A stretch of 64,000 bases of DNA, from contig JAIQCW010000188.1 of NCBI GenBank assembly GCA_020283715.1, forward strand, positions 1-64,000. The letters are read 5' to 3'. Positions 36,321-48,005 of the stretch are shown here, piece after piece (positions within the stretch are counted from its first letter, which is position 1; the number at the start of each line of letters is the position of its first letter). The DNA is from Cytauxzoon felis. Its lineage: Eukaryota > Apicomplexa > Aconoidasida > Piroplasmida > Theileriidae. The notes below the pieces were generated by a model. That model saw nothing but the letters and a program-made list of their open reading frames with translations, had not been told where the DNA came from and made no database searches. The translations under genes were made by a program, and so were the position numbers.

Positions 36321-39300
36321 ATGGTTCATGGTCAAGTAAATCGCGATCCACCTGATTATTTATCTCGAAATGACGGTAATTATACACAATATAGCACCAA
36401 ATAATCTATATACACTAATTAACTATTTGTTTTAGGTTACTTGGCCGATGATCTCAATAACCCATTATTGAAACCATTGGAAGAAAATGGTTATTCTGAA
36501 TCTTTGTTGAAATTTCAGGATCCGCATTCGTATTTGTCTAATGATAATAGTAAGACTTTTGTTGGTACATTGTACGCTATGTGTTCTAACAAGGAATTCA
36601 ATCAAAAAATACAGATGAACACGGCAAACGATTTAGAAAGAAATGGCGAAAGACACGTTCATTATAGATTGACGTTAAAGAGTTTTCAACGATCTGATGC
36701 AAGTCGAGTTTTTAAGCCTGAAGACGTTAGACCGGCTATCTGGTGCCGTCGAACTCTCTTTAACATCCTGTGTTATTTTGTAGATGCAGACGTAATAAAA
36801 AAACCTTATCTGATGGATAAAAACTTTTCGTTTCTTGATGTTTACAATTTTTTAAGGGATAGGATACGCAGTATATGGCAAGATTTAACTGTTCAGCATT
36901 GTACGAGACATCGCGCGTATATTGAATGTTTCGAAATTAGCATACGTTTTCTTATATATTCAAATGAAGTTTTGTGTGGAAACGAAGAGTATGATATATC
37001 TCAAAACTTGGGACTGTTAAATACCTGTTTGGATAAATTAATGGATGGTTATACTGATGTACATTCATTAGTCGATAATATAACTGATACAAAGGACAAA
37101 ATTGATACAAGCAGATCAAATGATCCTAATTATACAGAAATTATGAAAATTTTAGCATATGAATCACCTTATGAGGCTGAATTTTGGTCATATAGGTTGC
37201 TTTTGTTGATCCCCCAATTGTTGACCCCTGGCTCTTCCGCCACATTTTGTGACATTTGCCAACGCATGACTGAACATGTTAAAAAAAGCGATTTGGTACA
37301 GTTCTCAATCTGCGTTTGTCTTGCTGTGTCTTCTGGTAATGTATATTCCTTTTTTGAATTGATGAAAAGTGCCAGTTGCCACCCATTACAGGCAGCATTG
37401 ATGAACCGCTTTTCTGGATGCGTCCGCGTAAGATTTTTATATGATATTATAACACGTAAAATAGTAAGGAAATCAACAAATCCTATGAACCTAACCATAT
37501 TTAACACTTTATTTGGGTTCGATAAAGCTAGCGATGATGCTATAGTGTTTCTATCTAGGTATAACATCACTGTCTCGGAATATTTTGACTCCGAAGAAAT
37601 TAAATTCGATCAAGTAAATGTTGAAAAGCTAACTTATGATAATGGAAATCTTGGAAAAATATCTGGGAAGATACAAGTGAGTAGTTCAGTGGTTAGAAAT
37701 AAGATTAATTTAAAATTCCCATCACGACAATTATTATTTGATCCTGATTTTGAAGTTCCATTCAAATTGCATGACAATATTTATACAAATTCCATTGCTA
37801 TAAAAGGAAATACAGATATTCATACACAATTTGAATGCAAACCTGTGGAAACTAATATTTTTACCTTACGGCCCATACCTGGTATTCCTTCTGCATCTTC
37901 ACACGTAAATGAAACGGCTTCTCGCATTTATAAACGAAATATAAACGAGGAGAATTCAATTGCACGGGATAAAATCCAAGAACCTGTTGTTATTCTATCT
38001 AGAAATTCAACCATGGGTATTGGTTCAAAACATATCCAATGTACACTTCACACTAATACTAATAACCCCATGGAGAATGAATCATATAATTTTATTGATT
38101 CAAGCTGGGAAGAATATGAAAAAGATAAATTAGTCAGTCAATCGCTTAATATTCTATCGCTAAGTTCATTTCGATTGTGTAAATCAGAAAGTTTACGTGT
38201 ATACAATGAATACAAGATACATAAATTGGATTACATCATGGAATTATATTTTAAAAAGAAAATTCAACGTCATGTAACCCTGTATATACCATCTCTAGTA
38301 TCATCTATTTCGTCGTTTGAACTTAATATTTGTAATTCTGGTAAATTTATGGCTGATTTATTGGAGGGGAAATCTAGATCCCTCCTGGAAAATGCGTTAT
38401 CAGGTCAGCCTTTATTGACCTATAAATCGGAACTTAGAAAAAGTATACCAAATACTTTAAACAAACAGATAACATCCATAAATGACATAAACAATTATAT
38501 GTGCACAAATAATGGCAAAAATTTATTAGATAATGAGATTTCAAGTTTTGTTTCTGTGAACCATAGTATCGTGGTAGATTTTGTTATATTGAGTATTTCA
38601 GGGAGCTTAAAACACCTTTTTAGAATATATACTACTTATCTTGGGAATATTGGAGACAAATTTATAATTCGTCCTCGATTTAAATGTGAAATGTGCAATT
38701 GGCCACGGGGACTTAGTGACGACCACTACTATTTCGCCAATGCATCCGAATTTGTAAAAACCGTTTCCGATAACATTTCGTACTTATCGAAATTATTACT
38801 AGGTTACATTGTTCCATTTCACGCAGATAAACGTTTCAAAAGTGGGAAAAACGTTGGTACCGCTGGTAGACATATTGTTGGATATTTGACGAAGTTTATT
38901 TTTGGGAACATAAATACAATTTTCAGCCTTACATCAAAACATACGAAAACTCAAAATCATCTAGACTTTACCGAATGTAGTATAACAGAACGAGAAATAT
39001 TTTTAGACTTAGATATTTTTGATTTTTGTAATAAATATAACAACAATATCCACACTACAAAACTGGGAAATATGCCGTTAAATTCCATTAAAAATCATTT
39101 AGAATCAGATTATTGTTTGCGTATGAAACAGGATATGTTGAGGATTTGTGGTTTAAATATCGCAATTATGGATTTACTACAGGGTTCGTGCGGTTACAAA
39201 CGCAGAACATTTGAATTATACAAGGAAATCATTTCATACAAGCCTAAAAATGATGATTTTTACAAAATCCCACTTCGTATTCGAGTTTCAATTGATCTGA

Positions 39301-40073
39301 GAGACGATTCATCGGCTGAATACGACATAATAAATAAAAGACCTCGAGATGATGTCGATAATGTAATAAAGTTTGGAAATCCCACTATTTTCAACTCACA
39401 CACTCAAGATAACTTGTTAGGAAATATCTTAACATCACGTGAAAAAAATGGTACTTTAAAAATAAATAAAAGTATATTAGTTATGGTTTGTTCACAGCCT
39501 TTGTTTATTGGTGAAAATTTTATCAACAGTATATTCTCAATAAACGATGAAAATTTATGTAAACTAAATGTCAGTTTGCCTTCGACTGATACATTTTTCC
39601 TCTTATCGTATCTTTTTGACGAAGATTCAGTACGTGTTGGATCACATAAACAAAGCAACATTTGTCTGTTATGTTATAGACTTTCAGTCTCAAATTTAGA
39701 TATGTTGACATTATACGAATTATTCAATCGCAAACCACCTAAACAATTTTTAAATTGCAGGTGTATTTATAATTCTCGTTCTATTTGTTACAAAAGATTT
39801 GATAGATTGATATCTGATATCGAATCCTTGCTAATGTCGACATTGTTAAGAGCGGCAGATGGTTACAATATGGATAATGTAGATACCATCAAAAAACGTA
39901 TTGCATTTGCATGTATAGGATTTGAACTTCATGTGCCAGATATTATGAGTAATGTAAATTCTGTGATCAATACAAATTTTACAACAGACAAATCAACTAA
40001 TCGCATAAAGGTAACTAGACAGTTATATCCATTTGGGTTGGAAAATGCATTAATTAACATAGGATTACTTTAA
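36321..40073 (+). CDS. SAC3: Sac3/GANP-family protein, probable TREX-2 scaffold
   Basis: TREX-2 couples transcription to mRNA export at the nuclear pore. A 55-base first exon (MVHGQVNRDPPDYLSRND) is joined in phase across a 60-nt intron to an uninterrupted exon 36436-40073; total 1,230 residues. The Sac3 domain lies at about residues 85-330: EDVRPAIWCRRTLFNIL, FLDVYNFLRDRIRSIWQDLT, VQHCTRHRAYIECFEISIRF and QNLGLLNTCLDKLMDGYTD, which match the family order (VRPxxVLxxT, YxFxxDRxRxIRQDxT, HxRxIExxExxxRFHI, QNxExLNKCL). The second half has no match I know. It contains Cys pairs (CEMCNWPRG at about 38690) that could bind a metal. A Nup98-type protein, a possible pore partner, lies in the same window at 1-1209. 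Confidence 0.82.
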
Positions 40074-40674
40074 ATAGAATACAATGATATATAATGTTCA
40101 TATAATTATGGATCAAACCATTATTTTTCCTAATTGGCACACTATGTGTTGAACATACACGCGTTTTTATAAATACAAATAGTTTGTAGAAATTTAAGTA
40201 ATCTTAAAAAATTAACCTTTTATATTATAAATGAATTATTAGAGTCTTTTGGAAGGAGTGTATTATTATACATTCTTCAAAGGGAGGTATAACACATTTG
40301 TAGTCAATAGGTTTGAACATCTTCCAATAGACAGCAAATTATGAGCCAATACAGAAATCATTTACCCATATGATGAAGGGATACTCAAATGTTTGATATT
40401 CAATATATCGTTTAATTCTATTCGTTGATATTTGCATATTTCATGGTGTATAAGCGCATTGTGCCACACAAAATTTAATGTTGATTTGCGGCACACATGT
40501 TCAATTATTTACTAATCATGTTCAAAAATAATATATTTCCTTTGTTGTTAGTATTTGTAATATTATAGTTATATGCCTATTGTGGCGTAATATCAACAAC
40601 GCCCAAGCAACCTTTTTCTGTTACTAATTACATTAAACTAATGATACTATTCACTGAGATTTATATTTTATAGT
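40074..40674. other. Intergenic
   Basis: About 600 AT-rich bases between Sac3 and Dcp1, both on the plus strand. No open frame longer than a few dozen codons and no RNA gene recognised. Confidence 0.5.
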
Positions 40675-41811
40675 ATGGATTTATCAGTTTCTCCGAGAGA
40701 AGGGCACTGTTCAACTATAGATGAGGTTTGAATGAACTGACGACCAGAGGCATGGATGTTTTTAGGTTAAAAAGTTAAGAGACCAACTGAGTTTAAAGCT
40801 ATTAAAGACATTAGATGAGTATACACAATTAATTCTCCATCAAACGCCATTCGTCACCGCCTATGAGCTGTATCGTGAAGACAGGTATCATCATTATTAT
40901 TTTTTTAGCTTATTTAGTAGATGGACCAGAGCTGGAGTAGAGGGATTTTTGTATATAATATCTAGATCAGTTGAACCTAATTCAAGCTTTGTTCTTGTAA
41001 ATAAAAAGTCCGAGAATCATCTGATAGAGTATCTCACACCAGAGTTTGAGATGAAACACGAGGGTAATTTCATTTTTTATCGCAGCAAAAATTTGCAACA
41101 AGCAAGTTATTATTATTTACTATTCATATGTTGTAGGATATAATGAATGCGGTACGGGGGTTGTGGTTTTTTGATGAGAATGAATGTCAAATGGCATTCG
41201 AAAAAATAAAATCGTTAACATCTTGCAATAGACCTCTAATTTACAAATCTACAAATATCTATTCCTCATTATCAAATGAATCTATTAATTTTAAGAAAGA
41301 TGCAATAATTACATCAAAGGCTGAAACGATCACTAACGTTCGTTGCCCAATACTGTTATATATTACGCATATACAGAGCGCTTCTCAGTCAATGAATTAT
41401 GATAAGCTAACCGAACAGAATATACCAATCTCAACAATCAAAACAGCATTAACACATCTTGATCGCAATAATAAAAGTAACGACAAATTTTGTTATAGTC
41501 TAACAGATAATACCGTGAACCTCAATTCTAACGGGCAGCGGCTTATGGATTTATTACGATCTTCGTTTAAAAGTGATAATACTGTATCTGTGGTTACACA
41601 GCCAAGTATTAATCACGATCAAAAAACACTTAAAAATAGTTTGTTCATAGATAATTATTTTGAGACATGTGTAGGCGATACTAATATTACAATAAACTAT
41701 AAAATGTTAAAAACCGCAATAAGTCAAGCTGTAAATAGTGAAGACTTCGCTGCGTTAGTCTGGGAAAAGTTAGGAATAATGTCTAATTCTCACACTTTAT
41801 CGGGTACATAG
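40675..41811 (+). CDS. DCP1: mRNA-decapping activator Dcp1
   Basis: Dcp1 activates the Dcp2 decapping enzyme in 5'-3' mRNA decay. Four exons (40675-40725, 40766-40884, 40921-41101, 41137-41811) sum to 342 codons. The EVH1-like fold is seen as: a helical N-terminus (KKLRDQLSLKLLKTLDEYTQ), the strand TRAGVEGFLYIISRSVEPNS, VLVNKKSENHLIEYL, FIFYRS, and NAVRGLWFFDENECQMAFEKI, the last corresponding to the family IxGIWFYxxxE segment. Residues up to 150 make the fold; a long polar linker follows, and the C-terminus (AISQAVNSEDFAALVWEKL) could be the trimerisation helix. The third intron (41102-41136) begins GCAAGT and ends TTGTAG, a GC-AG intron; no GT donor keeps the frame. Match is by pattern. Confidence 0.78.
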
Positions 41812-41890
41812 TCATAATTTTGCCACAGACGGCTTCTAGCCACTTTTTTACATATAACTTTGTTATGTCAATATAAAAAATGTTTTTATA

Positions 41891-44064
41891 ATGTCAGTAA
41901 AGGTTTTACATCCTTATCTATATAGTTTAAAGCAGAGATTGTCTACTTTATTAGTTTCGTCAAAAATTGCTCAGTGTATGTATTGGATTTACACATCCGC
42001 ATATTCTATTCGTTCATAAAATTACGTATTTAGTATGGATAATTGGTCCAGAGGGTCGTGGAAAGTCTACTTTTGTTAGAAGTTTATGTTCCGATTTAAA
42101 AATCAATGTTGGCCGAGGGTTATTCAATGCATATTTCGATTTTCAATCATGCTCAAACAACAACTGTCAAGTAATTAAATAATATTTGAGTTTATGTATA
42201 ATTATGAATTCAGGTAATGATTTCTAAATTCGTTGACTCAATAATTTCTTCGGTTGCATGTCTAACTCCAAAGAGTTCCGATTTAATGTTAATAATAGCA
42301 TTTTTTTTAACAATAACAACATTTTAGAAGGTCTATATATTACGATTTATTGGATAAAATTCCAGAAATGAGGATACATATTTATGATTGCTATAAATTC
42401 GTTGGTTCGTGTTACATCTGTACCCATTAATCGTTTTAATTAGTGAATAATTCAACAAATACAGGTCTCATTAACAGATTAAATAAGATGTTGGAGTTAC
42501 ATGAAAAGGTTGTTTTCATAGTTTATTGCAATAAGTTATAGAACCAGGTCACATTCACTGATTGGTGGGAGTCATGGCTTTTGATAATGAGAAATTCTCC
42601 ACATTCACTAGGTATTATTAAAAAAAACGTAAGCAACCCAATTGAACAATGCTTTTTTTTCCTTAATACTATTGGTGTTGTTGCTGAGAGAACTGAAATA
42701 GAGAAATATGACCAACAAAATGTCAGTATGAACCTAACAGGGAAATGGGTGTGTGGAATTTCTAACTTATATACAATAATAGATTACAAGATATATATTT
42801 GAAGCTTTTGCTTCTATTGAAAAACATTACAAAATATCGTGGATTTTCTGTTTTGATGATTTGGAACACTTAATCAGATCACCACATTTGCAAGACCGTG
42901 GGATTTTGTTTTTATCAAATTTAATTACTTGTTTACAAAATTCTGAAATACCAGCAATATTTATATCAAATGATTCTGCTGCAGTTCTGTCAATTTTTAG
43001 TGGGTATTATAGTAATGTATTCAATAAGGATTTGTATCATGACCGTTTACCATCTTCTATAATTGATCCATTTGACCCAGAAAAATTTCTGTTTTACGAT
43101 ATACCTGAGTTGCCAGGTGATTCAATAACGTATGTTCTACTTGTAAGTAACACTAATACACAGAAATATTTTGATGGAACATTTACAATCACCTTCGGAG
43201 GAAATTGTTAAAATTATATTAGAGAACATAGGTGGCAATTACAAACTATTGCAAAAGGCAATCAGGTTCGTCTGGCTATAAATTATTACAACTATTTAGA
43301 TATTTCAAAGATTTTCAGATACGCATGAATTTAAATGCTGTACAACAAATGCTATCGGGATCTACGGTATATATTATACATGTATGTATTTAACAGTTAC
43401 AGAACATAGTAGATGACGAATTCTTTCCAATTAGTCATAATAAAGAGGATCAAATATCTTATTTAAAGGAGGAGCAATGTAAATTATTTGTTAAAGGGTT
43501 ATATGATGAATGTTTGAATGAGGTATGAATCATATTCAATATTAATAAATTACCAAGGAAATAATAAAATTTGAACACACCATAAATACATTTTTAAGTG
43601 CTCCGTCCATTGAAGATATGAGAGCGAATTCTAATAACAAAATACATTTTTTGGTTATGGTATTTCGATTAGTTTTTATCAATCAATTTTAGGTTTTCGA
43701 AACAATAAGACACCTTTTACATAAAGAATGGTTACATCTAAAGGAAGACTGCGAAATAAATAACGTAGTTGTATTGGTATATAAATATTAATCTTATCGT
43801 TACTTCATAGGCGCTAGTGACGTGCAATATCCTGTTTTATAGAATGGAATCTAGGGCAATTGAATTCAAAAATTCGTTGACAAAGCAGCTTCTACGATAC
43901 TATATTGATTCAGAATACGGTATATGTAACAAAAATACCGACAATATATATATATATATATATATATAGAATCATTAACCGGAATTGAACAACTTGAGTA
44001 CAAGCTCAACTTTTTACTGAATCAAAAGAAAATATACCACGAAGCTAACAGATTATTCGTTTAA
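41891..44064 (+). CDS. Origin-recognition-complex-like AAA+ ATPase (ORC4/ORC5 type)
   Basis: Multi-exon gene whose products join to an AAA+ protein of the replication initiator class. The first exon (41891 to about 41973) is followed by a 59-nt intron, then LWIIGPEGRGKSTFVRSL, a Walker A motif in the style IIGPxGxGK of ORC4, and FCFDDLEHL, a Walker B-like motif with two acidic residues, then FLSNLITCLQNSEIPAIFISND (sensor-1 strand). The middle contains PFDPEKFLFYDIPELP, like the ORC5 segment before its lid domain. The C-terminal winged-helix region ends ELKLNFLLNQKKIYHEANRLFV-like, though I could not align it. ORC4 and ORC5 cannot be separated here. One intron contains a (TA)n tract at 43944-43968. 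Confidence 0.6.
43944..43968. repeat. (TA)n microsatellite inside an intron of the ORC-like gene
   Basis: A run of about 12 TA units just before the AG acceptor at 43969-43970. It serves as the polypyrimidine-like region of that intron. Similar tracts occur at 44932-44954 and 63246-63264. Confidence 0.9.
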
Positions 44065-44097
44065 CCATTAAATTTTAATTCATTCCTTTTTTATTCC

Positions 44098-45844
44098 TTA
44101 TATGTGATTTGGCCCAGTTAGATGCCATTTCGATTTGCTCCCTACACTTATTTAAATTTTATCATAATAAATACCTTGGATAAATCCACTCAAAAATGGC
44201 CCATACTACAAAACTAAATGCGATAAAAAGTATCATTGACTTCCCTAAATATATTTTAAACTGGAAAGTGTTTACACACCAAAATATGAACTCAAGCCAT
44301 ATAATATAGAAAAACGTTCACAGAGAGTCAACCTCGGTTTAGCTAGAATTTCTTGATATATACCTGCCTAAATAATAGAAATACTAATGATCATATGCGA
44401 ACAGTTTTGATTGCGACATTCATCCATGAGTACATATTCTTAACCTTTATTTATTTTAATATAATGCACAGATATTATTACCCTGTTATGAAATCGATCA
44501 TTGTCCACATAAAGAAGATTATCTATTGCGTCATCTACACGATTAGCAACACTTTCGGCATCGTAATCAGCAAGTAAAATCATATCACCGGGTAGAATCT
44601 ATCAATTATTTTTTTATAGATAAGAAGTTACCTCTGGCACCCCCCCCAACATTTGTAGCAATTGATAGCAGTCCACATGATGCAGCCTCTACTTATAAAT
44701 ATGTCAAAATGATTATACCAACCTAATAAAGCTATACAAAAAGATTCTGTTTGAGATGTATTCAGAAATATATGTCCCTGTTGAAGAACGCTAGACACAT
44801 CCTTGTTATGGATTGCACCTGATATTTCATATTTATTCAGTCAATTGATACCTAATAGCTGAACTTTATCATGAAGATAGTATTTATTTATCATGTCCTG
44901 AATGTCATATATCATTGGACCATCCCCTCCTGATATATATATATATATATATATGTTTATATTTGTTACCGATTATGAAAGTAACATTATTGTGCCTATC
45001 GCAAACTATGGGTATAACTTCAATTAAAAGTTTGACCCCCTTCCTCTCGGTCATTCTGCTGATCACAATAATTACGATTTTATCAGTAGACCTTTTGGAG
45101 GGATCACATTTAAAATCATCAGATTCCTATATTCATTTAAGATATGGCAATATTAACCAACTAATGCATTTCCTATAACAGATATTCTTCTAGGGTCTAG
45201 TTCTGCTCTCAGAATAAAATTTTCCTTGTGGCAGTTTGATACACAAATGACATGATCCTTAAAAGCACAAAAGTGTTTCATATTCTGTAAATCATAAAAA
45301 TAAAAAATATCCATACCTCATTTAGGAAAGCGGGACCAAAATTAGAGAAGCTGAATAGGCTGTGATCTGTAAACACTGTTTTGTAACCCATCAGGCTCCC
45401 CCAAAGTACAATTTCATAATTGAACCTAGAAGAACTCTAAAACACGACAAATATACTTGATTTATACAACATATACCTGATGTGTATGGATTATGTCCAC
45501 TTGTTCACGTATTAATATATTTCTATAATAAGGAAATAACTCTAAAACTGTAGGTAGACCACATGGACTGATGTGTTCTTTTGTTGGTAAATGATACACT
45601 TTTACACCTCCATGACAGTATCTTATTCCTCTCCTTTTTCCAAAAGTCCTAGTTAATACAACAACATTAAAGCCTGCGTCATTAACAAAGGATTAAGTCT
45701 GTGAGTAGTACCTAGTTTGATAAGATTCTGGGCAAGGTTAAGTGTATGTGTTTCAATACCACCGACGTCAGGGTAAAAAAATTCTGTAGTGATTAATATT
45801 GTGATAACTTTGATTTCCTTATCAATCAATTGATCGTAACCCAT
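44098..45844 (-). CDS. PIGA: PIG-A: GPI N-acetylglucosaminyltransferase catalytic subunit
   Basis: Catalyses the first step of GPI anchor synthesis, transfer of GlcNAc to phosphatidylinositol on the cytosolic face of the ER. Many short exons join to a GT4 glycosyltransferase. Motifs in order: TTEFFYPDVGGIETHTLNL, RRGIRYCHGGVKVYHLP, VFTDHSLFSFSN, DHVICVSNCHKENFILRAEL, IVIISRMTERKGVKLLIEV, IGGDGP, the sugar-nucleotide motif TESFCIALLEAASCG and VGGVPE. These match PIG-A closely. The start is the ATG at 45844; the stop at 44098 depends on the final 36-nt intron. A (TA)n tract at 44932-44954 lies in an intron. The ORC-like stop is only 33 bases from the PIG-A stop. Confidence 0.93.
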
Positions 45845-45981
45845 TTATTCCTAACATCCACACAACATCAAAACATAATGTAATAATATATGCATAGTTA
45901 ACTAAACAAAATAAAAGAATATTTAATAACAGGTTGTTTTATAATTTGTCTGTTTTAACACTGCGATAACACAACTTAATA

Positions 45982-47931
45982 CTATCGGGCACTGCTAAGG
46001 ATTTGTCTATAGTCTAAAAATTTAAGTTTAGTCAGGGTAAACCATACCTGGATGTATGACATATAGTTCGCCTTTGCAATTTATTGCAAAAATATCCCTT
46101 ATGAAGGGCAATGTAGAGATATCTGTAACATACTTCTCGCTAATTAGTGGGATTGATTGCGTGGGATCATGGTGTTCACTAAAAGTTTCATTACATGACA
46201 TCCTTAAATTCCTTAAATTACGTTCATTTCCTGTTAAAGATTGTGAGTTTATCCAATCTAACTTTATTAATTTGAGCAAAACATCGGATTTGACGTTGAC
46301 TATCCCAACACAATCCGATACATTGAATGCTAAGTGAATTTCCCCTCTAATAAGTTGCATACGCATATGTTGAACATATCTCTTTTCAGTTACTTTTGAT
46401 TGGAATTTACCAATAATTTTGTTGGTATCTATGCTTTTGCAGAACTTAAACGTTTTATAGTCATAACAATCTATATAACCTTTTAGCCCTAACGTTAGCA
46501 ATAAGACAGTCACATTAAACTCACTTGATATATACATACTAAAACCATCCTCGGCAAATTGTATATCAGTAACAACACCCTTTTCAAAGTTAGAATTATT
46601 CGTTACTTTAATTCTTTCATTTAAATTCGTAGGACTACATGTAGATGCATCATTCTGAATGTACAATGATGTATTTTTTTTGGAAAATACCATATTACAC
46701 CACGGATCTAGCATATCAAAGGAAAATTTTCTTTGTTTACCAAATAATCTTTGGTATTTGTTTGATGGTCGCCTAATCGTTGTATTGCAACGTTTAGTTT
46801 GTGAATAATTTTTGCCTTGATCCCTAGGAAATTTCTCATCATTAAAATCCTTTATGTACTTCCATATATCATTTTCCGATGCAAAATCATAGCATTGAAC
46901 TTCTCTAAGATTTCTATTTTTTGAATAAGTTCCGATTAGTTCTGTTTAAAAGTTAACGGAACGAATACAAAAAATACCGTTGCGTATGCTACAACCTATA
47001 ATTAAATGATCATTTGTAGCGATATCGTTGTATTGTAAAGTACAAACAGGCTTATTATACAGTCTTAAATCCCAAATTAATACAGAGGTATCATTATAAG
47101 CGGCAATTATATGGTTGGAGCTTCTAGGAATAAATTTAATTGCAGTTACGTCACCTAAAATGCTCTATCAACTAATAAGAACATCATACCTATCATTAAA
47201 GACTTGCAAAAATTGTTTACACTACCAGAACGCATATCGCATATAGATATGGTTCCACAGGACAACCCAGCAGCTATTAAAGGATCACCTTTACTGCAGC
47301 CAGATACAGCAATACACTTTACCGCACTGGGAAGATTGGTAAATGTGTAAGCAATTTCAGGTACCAAAATATCCCATACCTGTCAGATATTAGTAAAAAC
47401 TCGTTTTAAACATACATCGACTACGCGGTCGCCAGATGTGAGAAAAATTGAATTGTCTACTGGATACCATAATGAAGCAGTACATGCAGATTTGTATCTC
47501 AACGGTTTCGATAAAACACAATCGTACGACAAAAGTTCCGACCATTTATTATTGGATTCACATGAACATATATAAGTGGATCTTTTAAAATCTGAAAAAT
47601 ACAATGATTAGTTACGACAATGGTACTTTGTGGGAGTTTCGAGTTATAAAGGTTAGAATGAATATCAATAAGACAAAAATACGTTTTGTTAGAAGCTAAC
47701 AAATATTCTCTAATAATATATATCAAAAATAAAATAAATATACCCGTGCTTGCTAATATCTAAGGAATTTTGTCCTTTTGTTGGAAGATTATGTAAACCG
47801 TGGCAGTTACATAATACTAGTCCTTCAGAAGCCCTTTTCTAATAATAATGTCACAAATTTTGTTGTATTATAATTGAACTAACTTCCAATAACAGCTTTT
47901 GCCTATTATTGATGAGGCTCCAAAGTGGCAT
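45982..47931 (-). CDS. ERCC8: WD40 protein, CSA (ERCC8)-like
   Basis: CSA is the substrate receptor of a CRL4 ubiquitin ligase in transcription-coupled repair. A multi-exon gene on the minus strand. Recognisable blades: NSLDISKHEYLLASNKTYFC, CTASLWYPVDNSIFLTSGD, IAAGLSCGTISICDMRSGS, AIKFIPRSSNHIIAAYND with SVLIWDLR, and DIQFAEDGFSMYIS. The WYPVDxxxFLTSG, ICDxxSGS and LIWDLR strands follow the CSA order. The stop at 45982 assumes the donor GTATGG at 46045 is used; otherwise the protein ends at 46028. Blade count is probably seven but I could not verify the ends. Other DCAF-type WD40 proteins are the alternative. Confidence 0.6.
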
Positions 47932-48005
47932 ACTAAATATCGCGAATACAAGAGAAGATATATATATATATAATTAAATAAATATAAATTTATTTTAAAA
48001 TTATA

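Noticed and set aside
37169..37570. 133-codon minus-strand frame inside Sac3
   Set aside because: Shadow of the long Sac3 exon on the other strand; no start context or splice signals.
43944..43968. Possible CRISPR-like or structural repeat
   Set aside because: It is a simple TA microsatellite in an intron, without spaced repeats; the two other TA tracts are of the same kind.
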